From the NCBI GenBank assembly GCA_947631945.1, contig CANRNI010000001.1, positions 27,331-91,330 on the forward strand: 64,000 bases of DNA, written 5' to 3'. Within the stretch, counting starts at the first letter, position 1. Each line of letters starts with the position of its first letter. A model generated the notes under the pieces. That model saw nothing but the letters and a program-made list of their open reading frames with translations, was not told the DNA's origin and did not search any database. This document shows, in pieces, positions 1 through 9,519 of the stretch. The stretch comes from an uncultured Clostridia bacterium. Its GTDB lineage: Bacteria; Bacillota; Clostridia; Oscillospirales; Acutalibacteraceae. The translations under genes were made by a program, and so were the position numbers.

Positions 1-130
<130 letters not shown>

Positions 131-679
131 TCAATCGCTGTCGTTAATGAAACGGTAAACGGTAAGCTTTGTCTTTGAATATGTTTCCCGCTTTGAAACC
201 GCATAGCTGTCAAACGCTTCGGGCAGTTCCTCCTCGGGAGAAGTTTCGCATACTATGATTGCGCCATCGTTTATTACCGACGGTATAAATTTAAGAGCTT
301 CCGAGGCAAGACACGTTTTATAAGGAGGGTCTATAAATACTATATCGAATTTTTCCCGAGTCGTTTTTAAAAAGGATATCGCCTCGCCGTTAAAAACGGA
401 CGATTTTTCTTTAAGACGGCAATGCTCGAGATTATCGTTTACAACCTTTACCGCCGCTCGGTTCAAATCTACAAAAACCGCTTTCGCCGCGCCTCTGCTG
501 AGAGCTTCTATACCGAGCTGACCCGAGCCCGCGAATAAATCAAGAACGCGTCTGCCCTCTATATCGAACTGAATGGAGCTGAAAACAGCGCCTTTTACCT
601 TGTCGGCGGTAGGTCTTATGTCGTCGCCGTCGAGCGTTATAAGCCTTCTGCCTTTAGCCGAACCTGTGATTACTCTCAT
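131..679 (-). CDS. rsmD: 16S rRNA (guanine966-N2)-methyltransferase RsmD
   Basis: A 182-residue SAM-dependent methyltransferase that modifies G966 of 16S rRNA on the assembled 30S subunit. Seen: the DLFAGSG SAM-binding motif at residues 47-53 and the DPPY catalytic motif at 117-120, both diagnostic of N2-guanine methyltransferases. The start is placed at the ATG whose product begins MRVITGSAKGRRL, because that is the conserved family start and an AAAGGG ribosome site lies about 9 bases upstream. An in-frame ATG 75 bases further upstream would add an unconserved AT-rich extension. It precedes coaD on the same strand. Confidence 0.93.
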   Translation of the reverse strand: MRVITGSAKGRRLITLDGDDIRPTADKVKGAVFSSIQFDIEGRRVLDLFAGSGQLGIEALSRGAAKAVFVDLNRAAVKVVNDNLEHCRLKEKSSVFNGEAISFLKTTREKFDIVFIDPPYKTCLASEALKFIPSVINDGAIIVCETSPEEELPEAFDSYAVSKRETYSKTKLTVYRFINDSD

Positions 680-889
680 CAATAAATGCCCTTTAAACAA
701 TTCTGTTCCAAAATTTTTTTGGAAAAATTTTTTCGGCGTTATAAGTAATATCACGCCGCGTTATCCGCAACTATTTTTATATATTACGGTTTATTATCTC
801 ATTTTTTATATGAATTTGTCAATACCAAACGGAAAAAAAGTCAATATTTTTACATTTTGATAAAATGATTTCGGGCAATGCCGTTCGGT

Positions 890-1531
890 TTATAAAAGTC
901 CGATAAGCTCAGAAGGATTTGAAATTATATATTCGGCTCCGCTGTTCTCGAGCGCGGCTCTGTCGCGGAATCCCCATAAAACGCCGACAGCGGGCAAAGA
1001 CGCTCTGTGAGCCGTCTGCATATCGACGTCCGAATCGCCTACATAAAGCGTGTTTTTACCGTCCGAACCGACAATTTTCATAGCTCTGAATACGTTATCC
1101 GGTGCAGGCTTTAATTTGTTTTTGCCGTCGTCGCCTATTACGGCCGTAAAAACGTTGCCGAATATGTTATCGCAGAGTATTTTTGCCGCGTCCTGCGCCT
1201 TATTGGTTACGACAGCCGTTTTTATTCGTTTGTCTTTAAGAATATTAAGCAGCTCGCTGACGCCGTCATAAGGCTTTGTTTTTATTTGGGCGTGTTCTTT
1301 ATAGTATTTTCGCATTTCTGTTATGCATATTTCGGTGGTTTTTTCATCTGTGCCGAGCGGGACAGACCTTTTTATAAGAGTCGGTATACCGTTGCCCACA
1401 AAGCTCCTTATTTGGGCCGGCGTATGTTCGGGAAACGAATGCAGACGCATAACGTAATTTACGCTGTCCGTTAAATCTCCGAGAGTATCAAGCAACGTGC
1501 CGTCAAGGTCGAATATTATCGTATCAATCAT
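890..1531 (-). CDS. HAD-superfamily hydrolase, phosphoglycolate phosphatase-like
   Basis: A 213-residue soluble phosphatase of the haloacid dehalogenase superfamily. Motif I FDLDGT is at residues 7-12 with nucleophile Asp8 and acid/base Asp10. Motif II is the Thr in VVTNK near residue 113, motif III is the lysine of KPAPD, and motif IV is GDSDVDM. The helical cap between motifs I and II places it in the Gph/PpaX-like subfamily. The real substrate (phosphoglycolate, pyrophosphate or a sugar phosphate) cannot be read from sequence. An AAGGAG site precedes the ATG. It follows uvrC by 9 bases on the same strand and is probably its operon partner. Confidence 0.85.
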   Translation of the reverse strand: MIDTIIFDLDGTLLDTLGDLTDSVNYVMRLHSFPEHTPAQIRSFVGNGIPTLIKRSVPLGTDEKTTEICITEMRKYYKEHAQIKTKPYDGVSELLNILKDKRIKTAVVTNKAQDAAKILCDNIFGNVFTAVIGDDGKNKLKPAPDNVFRAMKIVGSDGKNTLYVGDSDVDMQTAHRASLPAVGVLWGFRDRAALENSGAEYIISNPSELIGLL

Positions 1532-1540
1532 GTAAACTCC

Positions 1541-3343
1541 TTATTTATGATAAAAATTATAGATATTTTCGGCAAGTTTTTCACTTATTCCCTCTACCTT
1601 GCACAATTCTTCCGTATTCGCTTTTTTTATGGCGTTTACTGTTTTAAAATGCGATAAAAGAGCTTTCGCCTTAGATTTTCCTATGCCGTCTATATCGGTC
1701 AACGTCATGGCGGTAAGCGTTTTCGCCTGTTTCTTTCGGTGGTACTCTACAGAAAAACGGTGAACTTCTTCCTGAATATCGGAAACGAGCGTAAACGCCC
1801 TGCGCTTGTCGTTAATCGCGATTTCGCCTCCGCCGGAGGCTATGGCCCGAGTACGGTGCTTGCCGCCCTTTACCATGCCGAAAAGCGGTATATCTTCAAG
1901 CCCGAACGACTTTAGTACAGGCAGTACGGCGTTTACCTGACCTATACCGCCGTCAAGCAGGATTAAATCCGGCTTTTTGCCGAAGCCCTCGGATTGCTCT
2001 TCTCCTTCAAGCTTTTTATATTCGTTAAAGCGTCTTGTAAGAACCTCCGCCATAGAGCGGTAATCGTCCTGACCCGTAAATCCCTTTATTTCAAAGCGTC
2101 TGTAAGCTGATTTCAAAGGTCTGCCGCCTCTGAAAACTATCATTCCGGCTACGTTGTCCGCGCCGTCCGTATGTGAGATATCGTATGATTCTATATATTC
2201 CGGCGGTTCGTCAAGGCCCAAAAGCGTAGCCAATTCGTCGAGCGCGGCTACGGTTTTTCCCGTTCTGCCGACGTACTGCGCGAGTTTTTCAGCCGCGTTT
2301 CCCCTGCAAAGCTCTATCAAAGCTGCGTTTTCCCCTCTTTCGGGCGTGTAAATTTTCACGTTCTTTCCGCGCTTTTCAGTCAGAAGTTCCGTAAGAGCGT
2401 CTATGCCCTCAACTTCGCCGTCAACGGCTATATTGGGAGGAATTTTATCCCTTATCGAGTAATAATCGGCTATAAGCTTTTCTCTGATAGACGGCATTTC
2501 GTCTATAGCTTCGGTGAAAAAATATTCGCTGTCGTACAATCTGCCTTCCGAAAATCTTAGGACGGAAAGGCATACCTTGCCCGAAGCTTCGCAGACGGCG
2601 AAAACGTCCTGCTCCTTTGTCTTTTGCGACACAACATTTTGTTTTTTTGCCGTCTTTTCGATTGCGGCTATAGAGTCGCGCAGAGCGGCGGCTCTTTCAA
2701 ATTCAAGCTTTTCAGCCGCTTCCGTCATCTGTTTTTTCAGGTCGCGCACAATGCTGTCGCTGCCGCCCGTTATGAACCTGACCGCGTTATCAACTGCTTT
2801 ATTGTGCTCCTCGCGGCTTATTTTGCCCGAACATGGAGCCGAGCATTGCTTTATATAATAATTAAGGCAGGGACGTGAATTTTTTTTGATATCCTTGGGA
2901 AAAACCTTGCCGCACACGGGCAGCTTAAAAATTTTCTGCGCTTCGGCAACCGACCTTGAAACGCAGTCCGAGCTTGTGTACGGTCCCAAATATTTCGCGC
3001 CGTCGTCGAGCTTCTGCTTTTCCGACGAAAGATTTTTCCAATCGTTTCCCGCGATTTTTATATAATGATAACCTTTGTCGTCTTTTAAGAGGATATTGTA
3101 TTTAGGCGTATGCTGCTTTATAAGACTGCATTCGAGTACAAGGGCCTCAAATTCGCTGCTCACAACTATATAATCAAAGTTTTCCACGTTTTCGACCATT
3201 TTCCGTACTTTTACGGTATGATTATTCTGTGAGCCGAAATACTGGCTCACTCTGTTTTTGAGAGCTTTCGCCTTGCCTATATATATGATTTTACCCGTTT
3301 TGTCTTTCATGATGTAAACGCCGGGTTCGAGCGGCAGACGCAT
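1541..3343 (-). CDS. uvrC: Excinuclease ABC subunit C (start codon uncertain, see finding)
   Basis: UvrC makes the dual incision on damaged DNA in UvrABC nucleotide excision repair. Domains in order: N-terminal GIY-YIG nuclease (PGVYIMKD...IIYIGKA, near residues 7-25), the Cys-containing linker, a UVR helical motif near residues 200-235, the RNase H-like endonuclease domain (DGGIGQVNAV), and C-terminal helix-hairpin-helix repeats (DIDGIGKSKAKALL). Length is normal at 600 residues. The first ATG is at 3343. However, UvrC-like sequence (DERLKRLRGKA) and a near-perfect AAGGCGGTGA ribosome site lie upstream in frame. The codon expected to start there, at 3377-3379, is ACG. Confidence 0.95.
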   Translation of the reverse strand: MRLPLEPGVYIMKDKTGKIIYIGKAKALKNRVSQYFGSQNNHTVKVRKMVENVENFDYIVVSSEFEALVLECSLIKQHTPKYNILLKDDKGYHYIKIAGNDWKNLSSEKQKLDDGAKYLGPYTSSDCVSRSVAEAQKIFKLPVCGKVFPKDIKKNSRPCLNYYIKQCSAPCSGKISREEHNKAVDNAVRFITGGSDSIVRDLKKQMTEAAEKLEFERAAALRDSIAAIEKTAKKQNVVSQKTKEQDVFAVCEASGKVCLSVLRFSEGRLYDSEYFFTEAIDEMPSIREKLIADYYSIRDKIPPNIAVDGEVEGIDALTELLTEKRGKNVKIYTPERGENAALIELCRGNAAEKLAQYVGRTGKTVAALDELATLLGLDEPPEYIESYDISHTDGADNVAGMIVFRGGRPLKSAYRRFEIKGFTGQDDYRSMAEVLTRRFNEYKKLEGEEQSEGFGKKPDLILLDGGIGQVNAVLPVLKSFGLEDIPLFGMVKGGKHRTRAIASGGGEIAINDKRRAFTLVSDIQEEVHRFSVEYHRKKQAKTLTAMTLTDIDGIGKSKAKALLSHFKTVNAIKKANTEELCKVEGISEKLAENIYNFYHK

Positions 3344-3415
3344 TGCCTTGCCTCTCAGGCGTTTGAGCCTTTCGTCCGTAAAATCACCGCCTTATCGACA
3401 AAAAATACTCTAATT

Positions 3416-3448
3416 GAAAAATCGGCACACCATTGTATCGGTGCGCCG
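3416..3448 (-). terminator. Rho-independent terminator of the HPr gene
   Basis: On the minus strand CGGCGCACC and GGTGTGCCG form a 9-bp stem with an 8-base loop, followed by ATTTTT. It sits just after the HPr stop codon and before uvrC, so HPr is probably a single-gene transcript. Confidence 0.8.
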
Positions 3449-3464
3449 TATTATATGTCTGTTA

Positions 3465-3728
3465 TTATTCGGCAAAACCGGATTCAACAAGCTTTGCGAG
3501 CGCGTTGACAGCTTCCTGTTCGTCCGCGCCTCCGGCAATAATTCTTATCTGAGTGCCGCCCATAATACCGAGCGAGAGAACACCCAAAAGACTTTTCGCG
3601 TTTGCTCTGCGTTCTTCCTTTTCTACCCAGATAGAGGATTTAAATTCGTTTGCTTTCTGAATGAAAAATGTAGCGGGACGCGCGTGAAGTCCTACCTGAT
3701 TCTCAACAACGACATCTTTAACACACAT
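3465..3728 (-). CDS. HPr-family phosphocarrier protein
   Basis: An 87-residue HPr. From the chosen ATG, the phosphorylatable histidine is exactly His15 (GLHARP, residues 13-18) and the regulatory serine is exactly Ser46 (AKSLLG). It should therefore accept phosphate from PEP via enzyme I and also be a target of HPr kinase, as in Firmicute carbon catabolite control. The start is chosen because a GGGGAG ribosome site lies 10 bases upstream; an in-frame ATG 21 bases earlier would place that site inside the gene. It has its own promoter (3772-3799) and terminator. Conservation of both sites favours true HPr over the Crh paralogue. Confidence 0.92.
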   Translation of the reverse strand: MCVKDVVVENQVGLHARPATFFIQKANEFKSSIWVEKEERRANAKSLLGVLSLGIMGGTQIRIIAGGADEQEAVNALAKLVESGFAE

Positions 3729-3771
3729 AAGACGATTACTCCCCGTCAATAAATTTAAAATTGCAATACAT

Positions 3772-3799
3772 ATTATACCACAAAAGTTTTTTTCGTCAA
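3772..3799 (-). promoter_or_regulatory. Sigma-A-type promoter of the HPr gene
   Basis: Minus strand: -35 TTGACG, 16-bp spacer, -10 TATAAT, about 45 bases upstream of the HPr start. The 3800-3967 stretch beyond it is AT-rich and shows no gene. Confidence 0.75.
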
Positions 3800-3967
3800 T
3801 GACTAAATCCGCACTAATTCGCCGAAAATCAAATATTCGGATGGAATACTAAACCTTTGAAATTAAAATAAATAAACTTTGTGCAAAATCACAATAATTT
3901 TGCTTTTGTTTTATGTAAACAGACTAAAAAATAAAGCCAAAAACGGAAAATAATACCAAATATTTGA

Positions 3968-4654
3968 TTATTCGGAGTTTTCTAAAAGGTCGGGGCGTCT
4001 TTCTTTTGTGCGTTTTAACGATTGCTCTTTCCGCCATTTTTCAATGTTGGCGTGGTGTCCCGAAAGGAGCACCTCGGGTACTTCCATTCCTTTCCATACG
4101 GCGGGCTTTGTATATTGGGGATATTCCAGTAAGCCGCTGTAATGACTCTCGTTTTCCATAGCCTCGTCGCTTGCGAGAACACCCGGAATCATTCTCGCTA
4201 TGCAGTCCGAGAGAACAAGCGCGGGGAGCTCGCCGCCGGTGAGTACGTAATCGCCTATTGAAATTTCTTCGTCAACTATTTTTTCAATAACTCTTTCGTC
4301 AACGCCTTCATAATGGCCGCAAAGGAGTGCAATATTTGGAAGCTTTGAAAGCTCTTTGACCCTCTGCTGTGTCAGGACTTTTCCTTGGGGGGACATATAA
4401 ATGAGATGCGGTCTTGCTCCGAGTTCTTCGCACAGCGCCTTAAAGCAGCCGTAAATAGGCTGAGCCTGCATAATCATTCCCATGCCGCCGCCGTAGGGTG
4501 TATCGTCTACGTTATTATGCTTGTTATCCGAATAATCCCTGATATTATGCGAATGGATTTCAAGCAGTCCTTTGGCTATGGACCGTCCGACAATGCTTTC
4601 TGTATAAACGCTTTCGCACATATCGGGAAACAGTGTAAGAATGTCAATGCGCAT
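3968..4654 (-). CDS. trmD: tRNA (guanine37-N1)-methyltransferase TrmD
   Basis: A 228-residue SPOUT-fold methyltransferase that makes m1G37 in tRNAs reading CNN and similar codons and prevents +1 frameshifting. Seen: the start RIDILTLFPDM, the GGGMGM loop, the CGHYEGVDERV motif, and the knot segment IGDYVLTGGELPALV with its SAM-binding region. The start overlaps the rimM stop (TAATG), so the two are translationally coupled. In many Firmicutes rplS follows; here nothing follows on this strand before the HPr gene. Confidence 0.96.
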   Translation of the reverse strand: MRIDILTLFPDMCESVYTESIVGRSIAKGLLEIHSHNIRDYSDNKHNNVDDTPYGGGMGMIMQAQPIYGCFKALCEELGARPHLIYMSPQGKVLTQQRVKELSKLPNIALLCGHYEGVDERVIEKIVDEEISIGDYVLTGGELPALVLSDCIARMIPGVLASDEAMENESHYSGLLEYPQYTKPAVWKGMEVPEVLLSGHHANIEKWRKEQSLKRTKERRPDLLENSE

Positions 4655-5184
4655 TATTTGTCACCGTTGATTTCTCCGTCAAAAATACCTTTGAGCGGTT
4701 TTATATAAATACTTTCGTCAGCCGCGTCAACCTTGATTACCACGTCTTTGATTGCGGGAATAATATATTCTTTCCCGTCCTTCTCGATGTACCACACATC
4801 GTTCGCTCCGGTTTCCGAAACGTCCGTAAGCTTGCCGTAGATTATATCATTATCGTCAGCGTCGTAAACGGTACAGCCGATAAGGTCCTGAATGAACCAG
4901 TCTCCGTCTTTGAGCTTCGCGTCGTCACGGTTCATATATAAAATCCTGTTCCGAAGCTTCTGTGCGTCCTCGATGCTGTCAACTCCCTCTAACTTTAAAA
5001 TAACTATATTGCCGTGGGGTCGGCACGATACGACGGCGGCGCTTTTTCCGCCGTTTTTATCGAAATAAAGCGTTTTAAAGCGTTTCATAAATTCGGGCGA
5101 ATCGCACCACGGGTCAAACCTTACTTCACCCTTTATTCCGTGAGTTGAAACTATCCGGCCGATTTCAAGATATTGTTTTAACAT
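4654..5184 (-). CDS. rimM: Ribosome maturation factor RimM
   Basis: A 176-residue factor that assists 30S head assembly by binding S19. The N-terminal RimM beta-barrel begins LEIGRIVSTHGIKGEVRF, and the C-terminal PRC-barrel contains DLIGCTVYD and YIIPAIKDVVIKVD. A GAGG ribosome site lies 10 bases before the ATG. It is directly upstream of trmD with overlapping stop and start codons. A stem-loop at 5208-5227 separates it from potD, which points the same way. Confidence 0.95.
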   Translation of the reverse strand: MLKQYLEIGRIVSTHGIKGEVRFDPWCDSPEFMKRFKTLYFDKNGGKSAAVVSCRPHGNIVILKLEGVDSIEDAQKLRNRILYMNRDDAKLKDGDWFIQDLIGCTVYDADDNDIIYGKLTDVSETGANDVWYIEKDGKEYIIPAIKDVVIKVDAADESIYIKPLKGIFDGEINGDK

Positions 5185-5207
5185 AAAATTTAAACCTCAT
5201 TTTTTCA

Positions 5208-5227
5208 GACCGGCTTATCAGCCGGTC
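5208..5227 (-). other. Stem-loop between potD and rimM
   Basis: GACCGGC and GCCGGTC form a perfect 7-bp stem with a 6-base loop 4 bases after the potD stop. No T-tract follows on the minus strand, so it may be an mRNA-stabilising or processing hairpin rather than a terminator. This leaves open read-through from pot into rimM-trmD. Confidence 0.55.
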
Positions 5228-5230
5228 CGA

Positions 5231-6433
5231 TTAAACAGCGCTTTTCCAAAGCTTTTTGCGGCGGCTGTTCCTTACTATAAAATATGCGGCGGAAACAACT
5301 CCGACAGCGGCTGTTGCGATGCAGAACCAATCGACCCAATCAAGAGCGGATTCCTTTTCGCCCGATTCCGACGACTGTATTTTCAGATTCGTCCACAGCG
5401 CGCTTTGAATCATCTGAATTTTCTGCGGAAGATTTACAAAGACCTCCGTATTTTCCCTAAGAAATTCATCGCCGGGATATATAATCGGATTGCCTGTGAT
5501 TTCGGGGTCGAGAAGCTCCTTGGCGGCCTTTGTTATTGGTGTCGCGTATCCCACTTCCTCCGAATTCATAGCCGCGATTTCAGGTTCGCACATAAAGTTG
5601 ATGAATTTTTCCGCTTCTTCCTTATGCGCAGACGTTTTCAGAACGCACATAGCGTCAAAAAACAGATTTGTGCCTTCCTTGGGAATGTAGAAATCAACGT
5701 TGGGATTTGTTTCCTGTATTATAATCGCGTCGCCCGCGTAATAAGGAGCTATCCAAGCTTCCTCGGCTTCCATTTTATCAAAAATCGCGTCCATGACATA
5801 TGCCTGAACTAACGGTTTTTGTTCCTTGAGAAGTTCCGCAGCCTCCTGCCATTCTTCCTCGCTCTCTGAATTTTGCGAATAACCGAGCTTTGTAAGCGCG
5901 AGTCCGAAAGCATCTCTGGGATTGTCGAACATAAGGATTTTTCCGGCGTATTTTTCGTTCCACAATAAATCGAGGCTCTCTTTTTCTGCGTCCTCGGGAG
6001 CGACGTATTTTGAATTGTAGATAACCACTACGGTACCCCAAAAATACGGAACGGTATATTTGTTTTCCGGGTCGTACGATTTATTCTTATAAGCCTTGTC
6101 AACGTTCGCGAAATTCGGAATATTGTCAAAATCAAGCTCCGCGAGCATATCATCCTGTATAAGCTTGCTTATCATGTAATCTGAAGGTATAACGATATCG
6201 TATGACGCCGCGCCCGATACGATTTTTGAATACATGGCCTCGTTGCTGTCGTATGTCGTGTAGTTTACCTTTATATTGGGATTTTCTTCCTCAAACATAT
6301 CTATTGTGCTAAGGTCTATATATTCGCCCCAATTATAGACGTTGAGCACTGTTTTTTCGTTTGCCGCAGGCGCGACCACGGCGAATGAAAACGCGATTAT
6401 TGACGAAAGGAGCAGGGAAATAAATTTTTTCAT
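5231..6433 (-). CDS. potD: Spermidine/putrescine ABC transporter substrate-binding protein with C-terminal membrane anchor
   Basis: A 400-residue polyamine-binding protein. It has an N-terminal signal peptide (basic MKK, hydrophobic core, cut near APAA), then the PotD/PotF fold with the typical start LNVYNWGEYID and YDIVIPSDYMI. There is no lipobox cysteine, although Gram-positive substrate-binding proteins are usually lipoproteins. Instead the C-terminus has one hydrophobic helix (WFCIATAAVGVVSAAYFIV, about residues 366-384) followed by the basic tail RNSRRKKLWK, so it is probably anchored by that helix. It is the last gene of potABCD and overlaps potC by 4 bases. Whether it prefers spermidine or putrescine cannot be told. 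Confidence 0.9.
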   Translation of the reverse strand: MKKFISLLLSSIIAFSFAVVAPAANEKTVLNVYNWGEYIDLSTIDMFEEENPNIKVNYTTYDSNEAMYSKIVSGAASYDIVIPSDYMISKLIQDDMLAELDFDNIPNFANVDKAYKNKSYDPENKYTVPYFWGTVVVIYNSKYVAPEDAEKESLDLLWNEKYAGKILMFDNPRDAFGLALTKLGYSQNSESEEEWQEAAELLKEQKPLVQAYVMDAIFDKMEAEEAWIAPYYAGDAIIIQETNPNVDFYIPKEGTNLFFDAMCVLKTSAHKEEAEKFINFMCEPEIAAMNSEEVGYATPITKAAKELLDPEITGNPIIYPGDEFLRENTEVFVNLPQKIQMIQSALWTNLKIQSSESGEKESALDWVDWFCIATAAVGVVSAAYFIVRNSRRKKLWKSAV

Positions 6434-7233
6434 TTTTTCGCTCCTTTCTTCTTCACGGAATTTTTATCCTTCGGCAGATTTATAATGAGAAGAAGTATAA
6501 GGATTGCCGTGAAAAGTAAAGTAGAAAGCGCGTTAATTTTCGGTGAATACGGCTTTTTCGTCATTGAGAAAATTGTAACGGAAAGCGTTTGAACGGTTGA
6601 ACCGCTGTTGAAATAGCTGATAATGAAATCATCGAGCGAAAGCGTAAACGCCATAATAAGTCCCGTTACTATGCCCGGTTTTATCTGAGGAAGGACGACC
6701 TTGATAAAAGACTTTATCGGCGGACAGCCCAAATCGAGAGCCGCGTTATAAATGTTGGAATCCATTCCCTTTATTTTCGGCAGAACTTCAAGTATTACAT
6801 ACGGGATACAGAACGTTATGTGCGCGATAAGAAGCGTTCCGAAGCCCATTTCGAATTTATTTAAAGTTGAAAACACGAAAACGAAAAGAATCATCATGGA
6901 AACGGCGGTAACAATATCGGGGTTTACCATAGGTATGTTGTTGACCGCAAGGTATATTTTTTTTCTGATTCCTCTTGACGCGTTAATGCCTACCGCGGCG
7001 GCGGTTCCTATAATTGTGGAAATAATCGCAGAAAGAACGGCAAGCAGCAGGGAAGTGTAAAGAGATTTCATTATTACGGAATCATGAAAAAGCTCCTGAT
7101 ACCATTGTAACGAAAAGCCTTCCAGAACAGAACGGCTTTTTATTCCGTTGAACGAGTAAACAATCATTACCGCGATGGGAGCGTAGAGAAACGCGAAAAC
7201 GAGAAAATTGTATATTCTTGATAAAGCTTTCAA
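6430..7233 (-). CDS. potC: Spermidine/putrescine ABC transporter permease PotC
   Basis: A 267-residue inner-membrane permease with about six transmembrane helices. The EAA loop that contacts the ATPase is seen as NAALDLGCPPIKSFIKVVLP. The early motif FLYAPIAVMIVYSFN is typical of PotC. It pairs with PotB to form the channel. It overlaps potB and potD by 4 bases on each side, implying tight translational coupling. Confidence 0.92.
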   Translation of the reverse strand: MKALSRIYNFLVFAFLYAPIAVMIVYSFNGIKSRSVLEGFSLQWYQELFHDSVIMKSLYTSLLLAVLSAIISTIIGTAAAVGINASRGIRKKIYLAVNNIPMVNPDIVTAVSMMILFVFVFSTLNKFEMGFGTLLIAHITFCIPYVILEVLPKIKGMDSNIYNAALDLGCPPIKSFIKVVLPQIKPGIVTGLIMAFTLSLDDFIISYFNSGSTVQTLSVTIFSMTKKPYSPKINALSTLLFTAILILLLIINLPKDKNSVKKKGAKK

Positions 7234-8090
7234 AATAATCCCCCTCCGTTCGTTTCGGCGTCCTCGTCGAAATGATTCATGATTCCCATTGAAATAAGTA
7301 TAAGCACCATAAGCACAAGCGAAAGAGCCGCGCCTACGTTGTAATTTACCTCACCCGTATTCCCGAGGAAGTAGTTTTCTATAATGTCGCCTATAAGGTA
7401 CGTCATACCGCCGCCGAGGAGCTTTGATATAACAAACGTGCTGACGGCCGGAACGAACACCATCGTTATACCCGAAATTATTCCGGGTACGCTCTGAGGA
7501 AGAATAACCCTTGTAAAAACGTCCATGCCGCCCGCGCCGAGATCCCTCGCCGCCTCTATAACGCTTCGGTCGATTTTTGTCAGAACCGTGTAAATCGGCA
7601 GAACCATATAGGGCAGGAAATTATAAACCATACCGAGAACTATCGCTCCGTTTGTGTTTATCATAGTAAAGCCCTCGAACTCGTATCCGACGAGGCTCAG
7701 CAGGAATTTGATAAAAGTATTGATAAGCCCGGTGTCCTCAAGTATTGTCATCCATGCGTATGTTCTTATAAGGAAATTCATCCACATCGGAAGCATTACG
7801 AGAAGAACCATCGTCTGCTGACGGCGGGCTTTCATTTTAGATATGCTGTAAGCGAGCGGATATGCCATCAAAAGGCAAATCACCGTCGCCACAAGCGCAA
7901 GCTCTATCGAGATAAGATATGTGCCTCTGTATTCCCAGATGCTTGCGATGTTTTCAAGAGTAAATCCTCCCTCGGAGCTTGTAAAGGCGTAATAGAGAAC
8001 AAGTCCTATGGGAACTATTACAAATATTGCCATCCAGACGGAAAACGGCGCGGTCATAATGCGTTTCAAACGCGTATCGGATTTATTCAT
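7230..8090 (-). CDS. potB: Spermidine/putrescine ABC transporter permease PotB
   Basis: A 286-residue permease with six predicted membrane helices and the EAA motif [20 protein letters not shown]. The start is set at the ATG at 8090, preceded by GGAGGAAGAGGAG and overlapping the end of potA by 8 bases. An in-frame ATG 39 bases further upstream would lie inside potA and give an Arg/Thr-rich tail foreign to the family. It is the partner of PotC. Confidence 0.92.
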   Translation of the reverse strand: MNKSDTRLKRIMTAPFSVWMAIFVIVPIGLVLYYAFTSSEGGFTLENIASIWEYRGTYLISIELALVATVICLLMAYPLAYSISKMKARRQQTMVLLVMLPMWMNFLIRTYAWMTILEDTGLINTFIKFLLSLVGYEFEGFTMINTNGAIVLGMVYNFLPYMVLPIYTVLTKIDRSVIEAARDLGAGGMDVFTRVILPQSVPGIISGITMVFVPAVSTFVISKLLGGGMTYLIGDIIENYFLGNTGEVNYNVGAALSLVLMVLILISMGIMNHFDEDAETNGGGLF

Positions 8091-9210
8091 TCTCCTCTTC
8101 CTCCGCGTCGGCGTTGGAAAGCTCGTCAAATTCCTCGCTGTAGCTGCTGAAATCGCCGTAAAGACCGGAATATTCCGATTTTTTCATTATATGTATGGCG
8201 TCCGGCTCTATGTAAAGACCTATATTGTCACCGACAAACTGCTCGTCGGTGGACTGGATCATCCACTTAAAGCCGCCTATATCAACTATTATTTCAAAAT
8301 GAACCCCTTTGAAAGTTACCGACGTTACGGTACCTTTGAGCATACCTTCATCGTAAGGCACAACGTCTACGTCCTCGGGACGTACGACTACGTCAACAGC
8401 CTCGTTTTTGCCGAAGCCTTTATCGAGACATTTAAAAGTGTTTCCGGAAAAATCAACCACGAAATCCTCTCGCATAATTCCGTCAACAATGTTGCTTTCG
8501 CCTATGAAATCGGCTACAAACGCGTTTACGGGTTCGTTGTAAATATCAATCGGCGTGCCTATTTGCTGTATTTCGCCGTTGTTCATTACAACGATTTTAT
8601 CCGACATGGAGAGAGCCTCTTCCTGGTCGTGAGTGACGTAAATAAATGTAATTCCGAGTCTCTGCTGAATGTTTTTCAACTCGTTCTGCATATCCTTGCG
8701 AAGCTTTAAATCAAGCGCGCCGAGCGGCTCGTCAAGTAAAAGAACTCTCGGCTTTACCACAAGCGCCCTCGCTATTGCCACTCTTTGCTGCTGACCGCCC
8801 GAAAGAGAATTTATATCTCTTGTTTCAAAGCCTTTCAGGTTAACAAGCTCGAGCATTTCGGAAACAGCGGTCTTAATTTCCTTTTCGGGAGTTTTTCGTA
8901 TGCGCAGACCAAAAGCTATGTTTTCAAAAACGTTGAGATGCGTAAAAAGCGCATAACGCTGAAAAATGGTGTTCACCTGACGTTTATGAGCAGGAACACC
9001 ATTAATTAACTTTCCGTCGAAGATAACGTCGCCGCTATCGGGCTGAAGAAAACCCGCGATTATGCGCAAGGTTGTAGTTTTGCCGCAGCCGGAAGGACCG
9101 AGAAGCGTTAAAAACTCCTTATCCTCGATTCGGAGATTCATGTTTTTAAGGATTTGCTCTCCGTCAAAAGATACGGAGATGTTCTTAAGATCGATAATGT
9201 TGTTTGCCAA
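8083..9210 (-). CDS. potA: Spermidine/putrescine ABC transporter ATP-binding protein PotA
   Basis: A 375-residue ATPase of the CUT1-like/MOI family. Walker [10 protein letters not shown] is at 38-46, signature LSGGQQQR at 136-143 and Walker B VLLLDEP at 156-162. The C-terminal third is a TOBE-type regulatory domain, ending in an acidic tail (DADEEEENE). The start codon is TTG at 9210: an AGAGGGG site lies 8 bases upstream, and the translation begins at the conserved position ([15 protein letters not shown]). It is the first gene of potABCD, transcribed from the promoter at 9260-9288. Confidence 0.94.
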   Translation of the reverse strand: MANNIIDLKNISVSFDGEQILKNMNLRIEDKEFLTLLGPSGCGKTTTLRIIAGFLQPDSGDVIFDGKLINGVPAHKRQVNTIFQRYALFTHLNVFENIAFGLRIRKTPEKEIKTAVSEMLELVNLKGFETRDINSLSGGQQQRVAIARALVVKPRVLLLDEPLGALDLKLRKDMQNELKNIQQRLGITFIYVTHDQEEALSMSDKIVVMNNGEIQQIGTPIDIYNEPVNAFVADFIGESNIVDGIMREDFVVDFSGNTFKCLDKGFGKNEAVDVVVRPEDVDVVPYDEGMLKGTVTSVTFKGVHFEIIVDIGGFKWMIQSTDEQFVGDNIGLYIEPDAIHIMKKSEYSGLYGDFSSYSEEFDELSNADAEEEENE

Positions 9211-9259
9211 TTATGCAGCCCCTCTCATAAATTTATAGAGTGATATATCTCACAGACAC

Positions 9260-9288
9260 AATATAATATTTTTGATTGTAAAAGTCAA
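9260..9288 (-). promoter_or_regulatory. Promoter of potABCD
   Basis: Minus strand: -35 TTGACT, 17-bp spacer, -10 TATATT, giving a leader of about 40 bases before the TTG start of potA. No riboswitch-like structure is evident in so short a leader. Confidence 0.75.
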
Positions 9289-9519
9289 TGTTTTTTTAGA
9301 AATATTCGGATATTTTTTATGCATATTTCCGGCTTTTAAATGACGCGGTAAAAATACGGCAAAATTTACATAGCGACGGTATATGGCTTTTTATAAAATC
9401 GGCAAAATATGGACATCTGCATAAAAAGAAGAATACAAAAATCCGCAACTGTTTTTCATAGACACGCCTTAAAATCCACAAATGCTTAACCGACGGCGGA
9501 AACCATCTTGAATCAACAA
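9289..9519. other. Intergenic stretch, no gene seen
   Basis: AT-rich DNA between the divergent promoters of potA and the propeller-like gene. A 69-codon minus-strand reading frame at 9317-9526 has no ribosome site and no recognisable family; it is not called. Confidence 0.5.

Noticed and set aside
9211..9260. Polyamine riboswitch before potA
   Set aside because: The leader is only about 40 bases and shows no stable structure.
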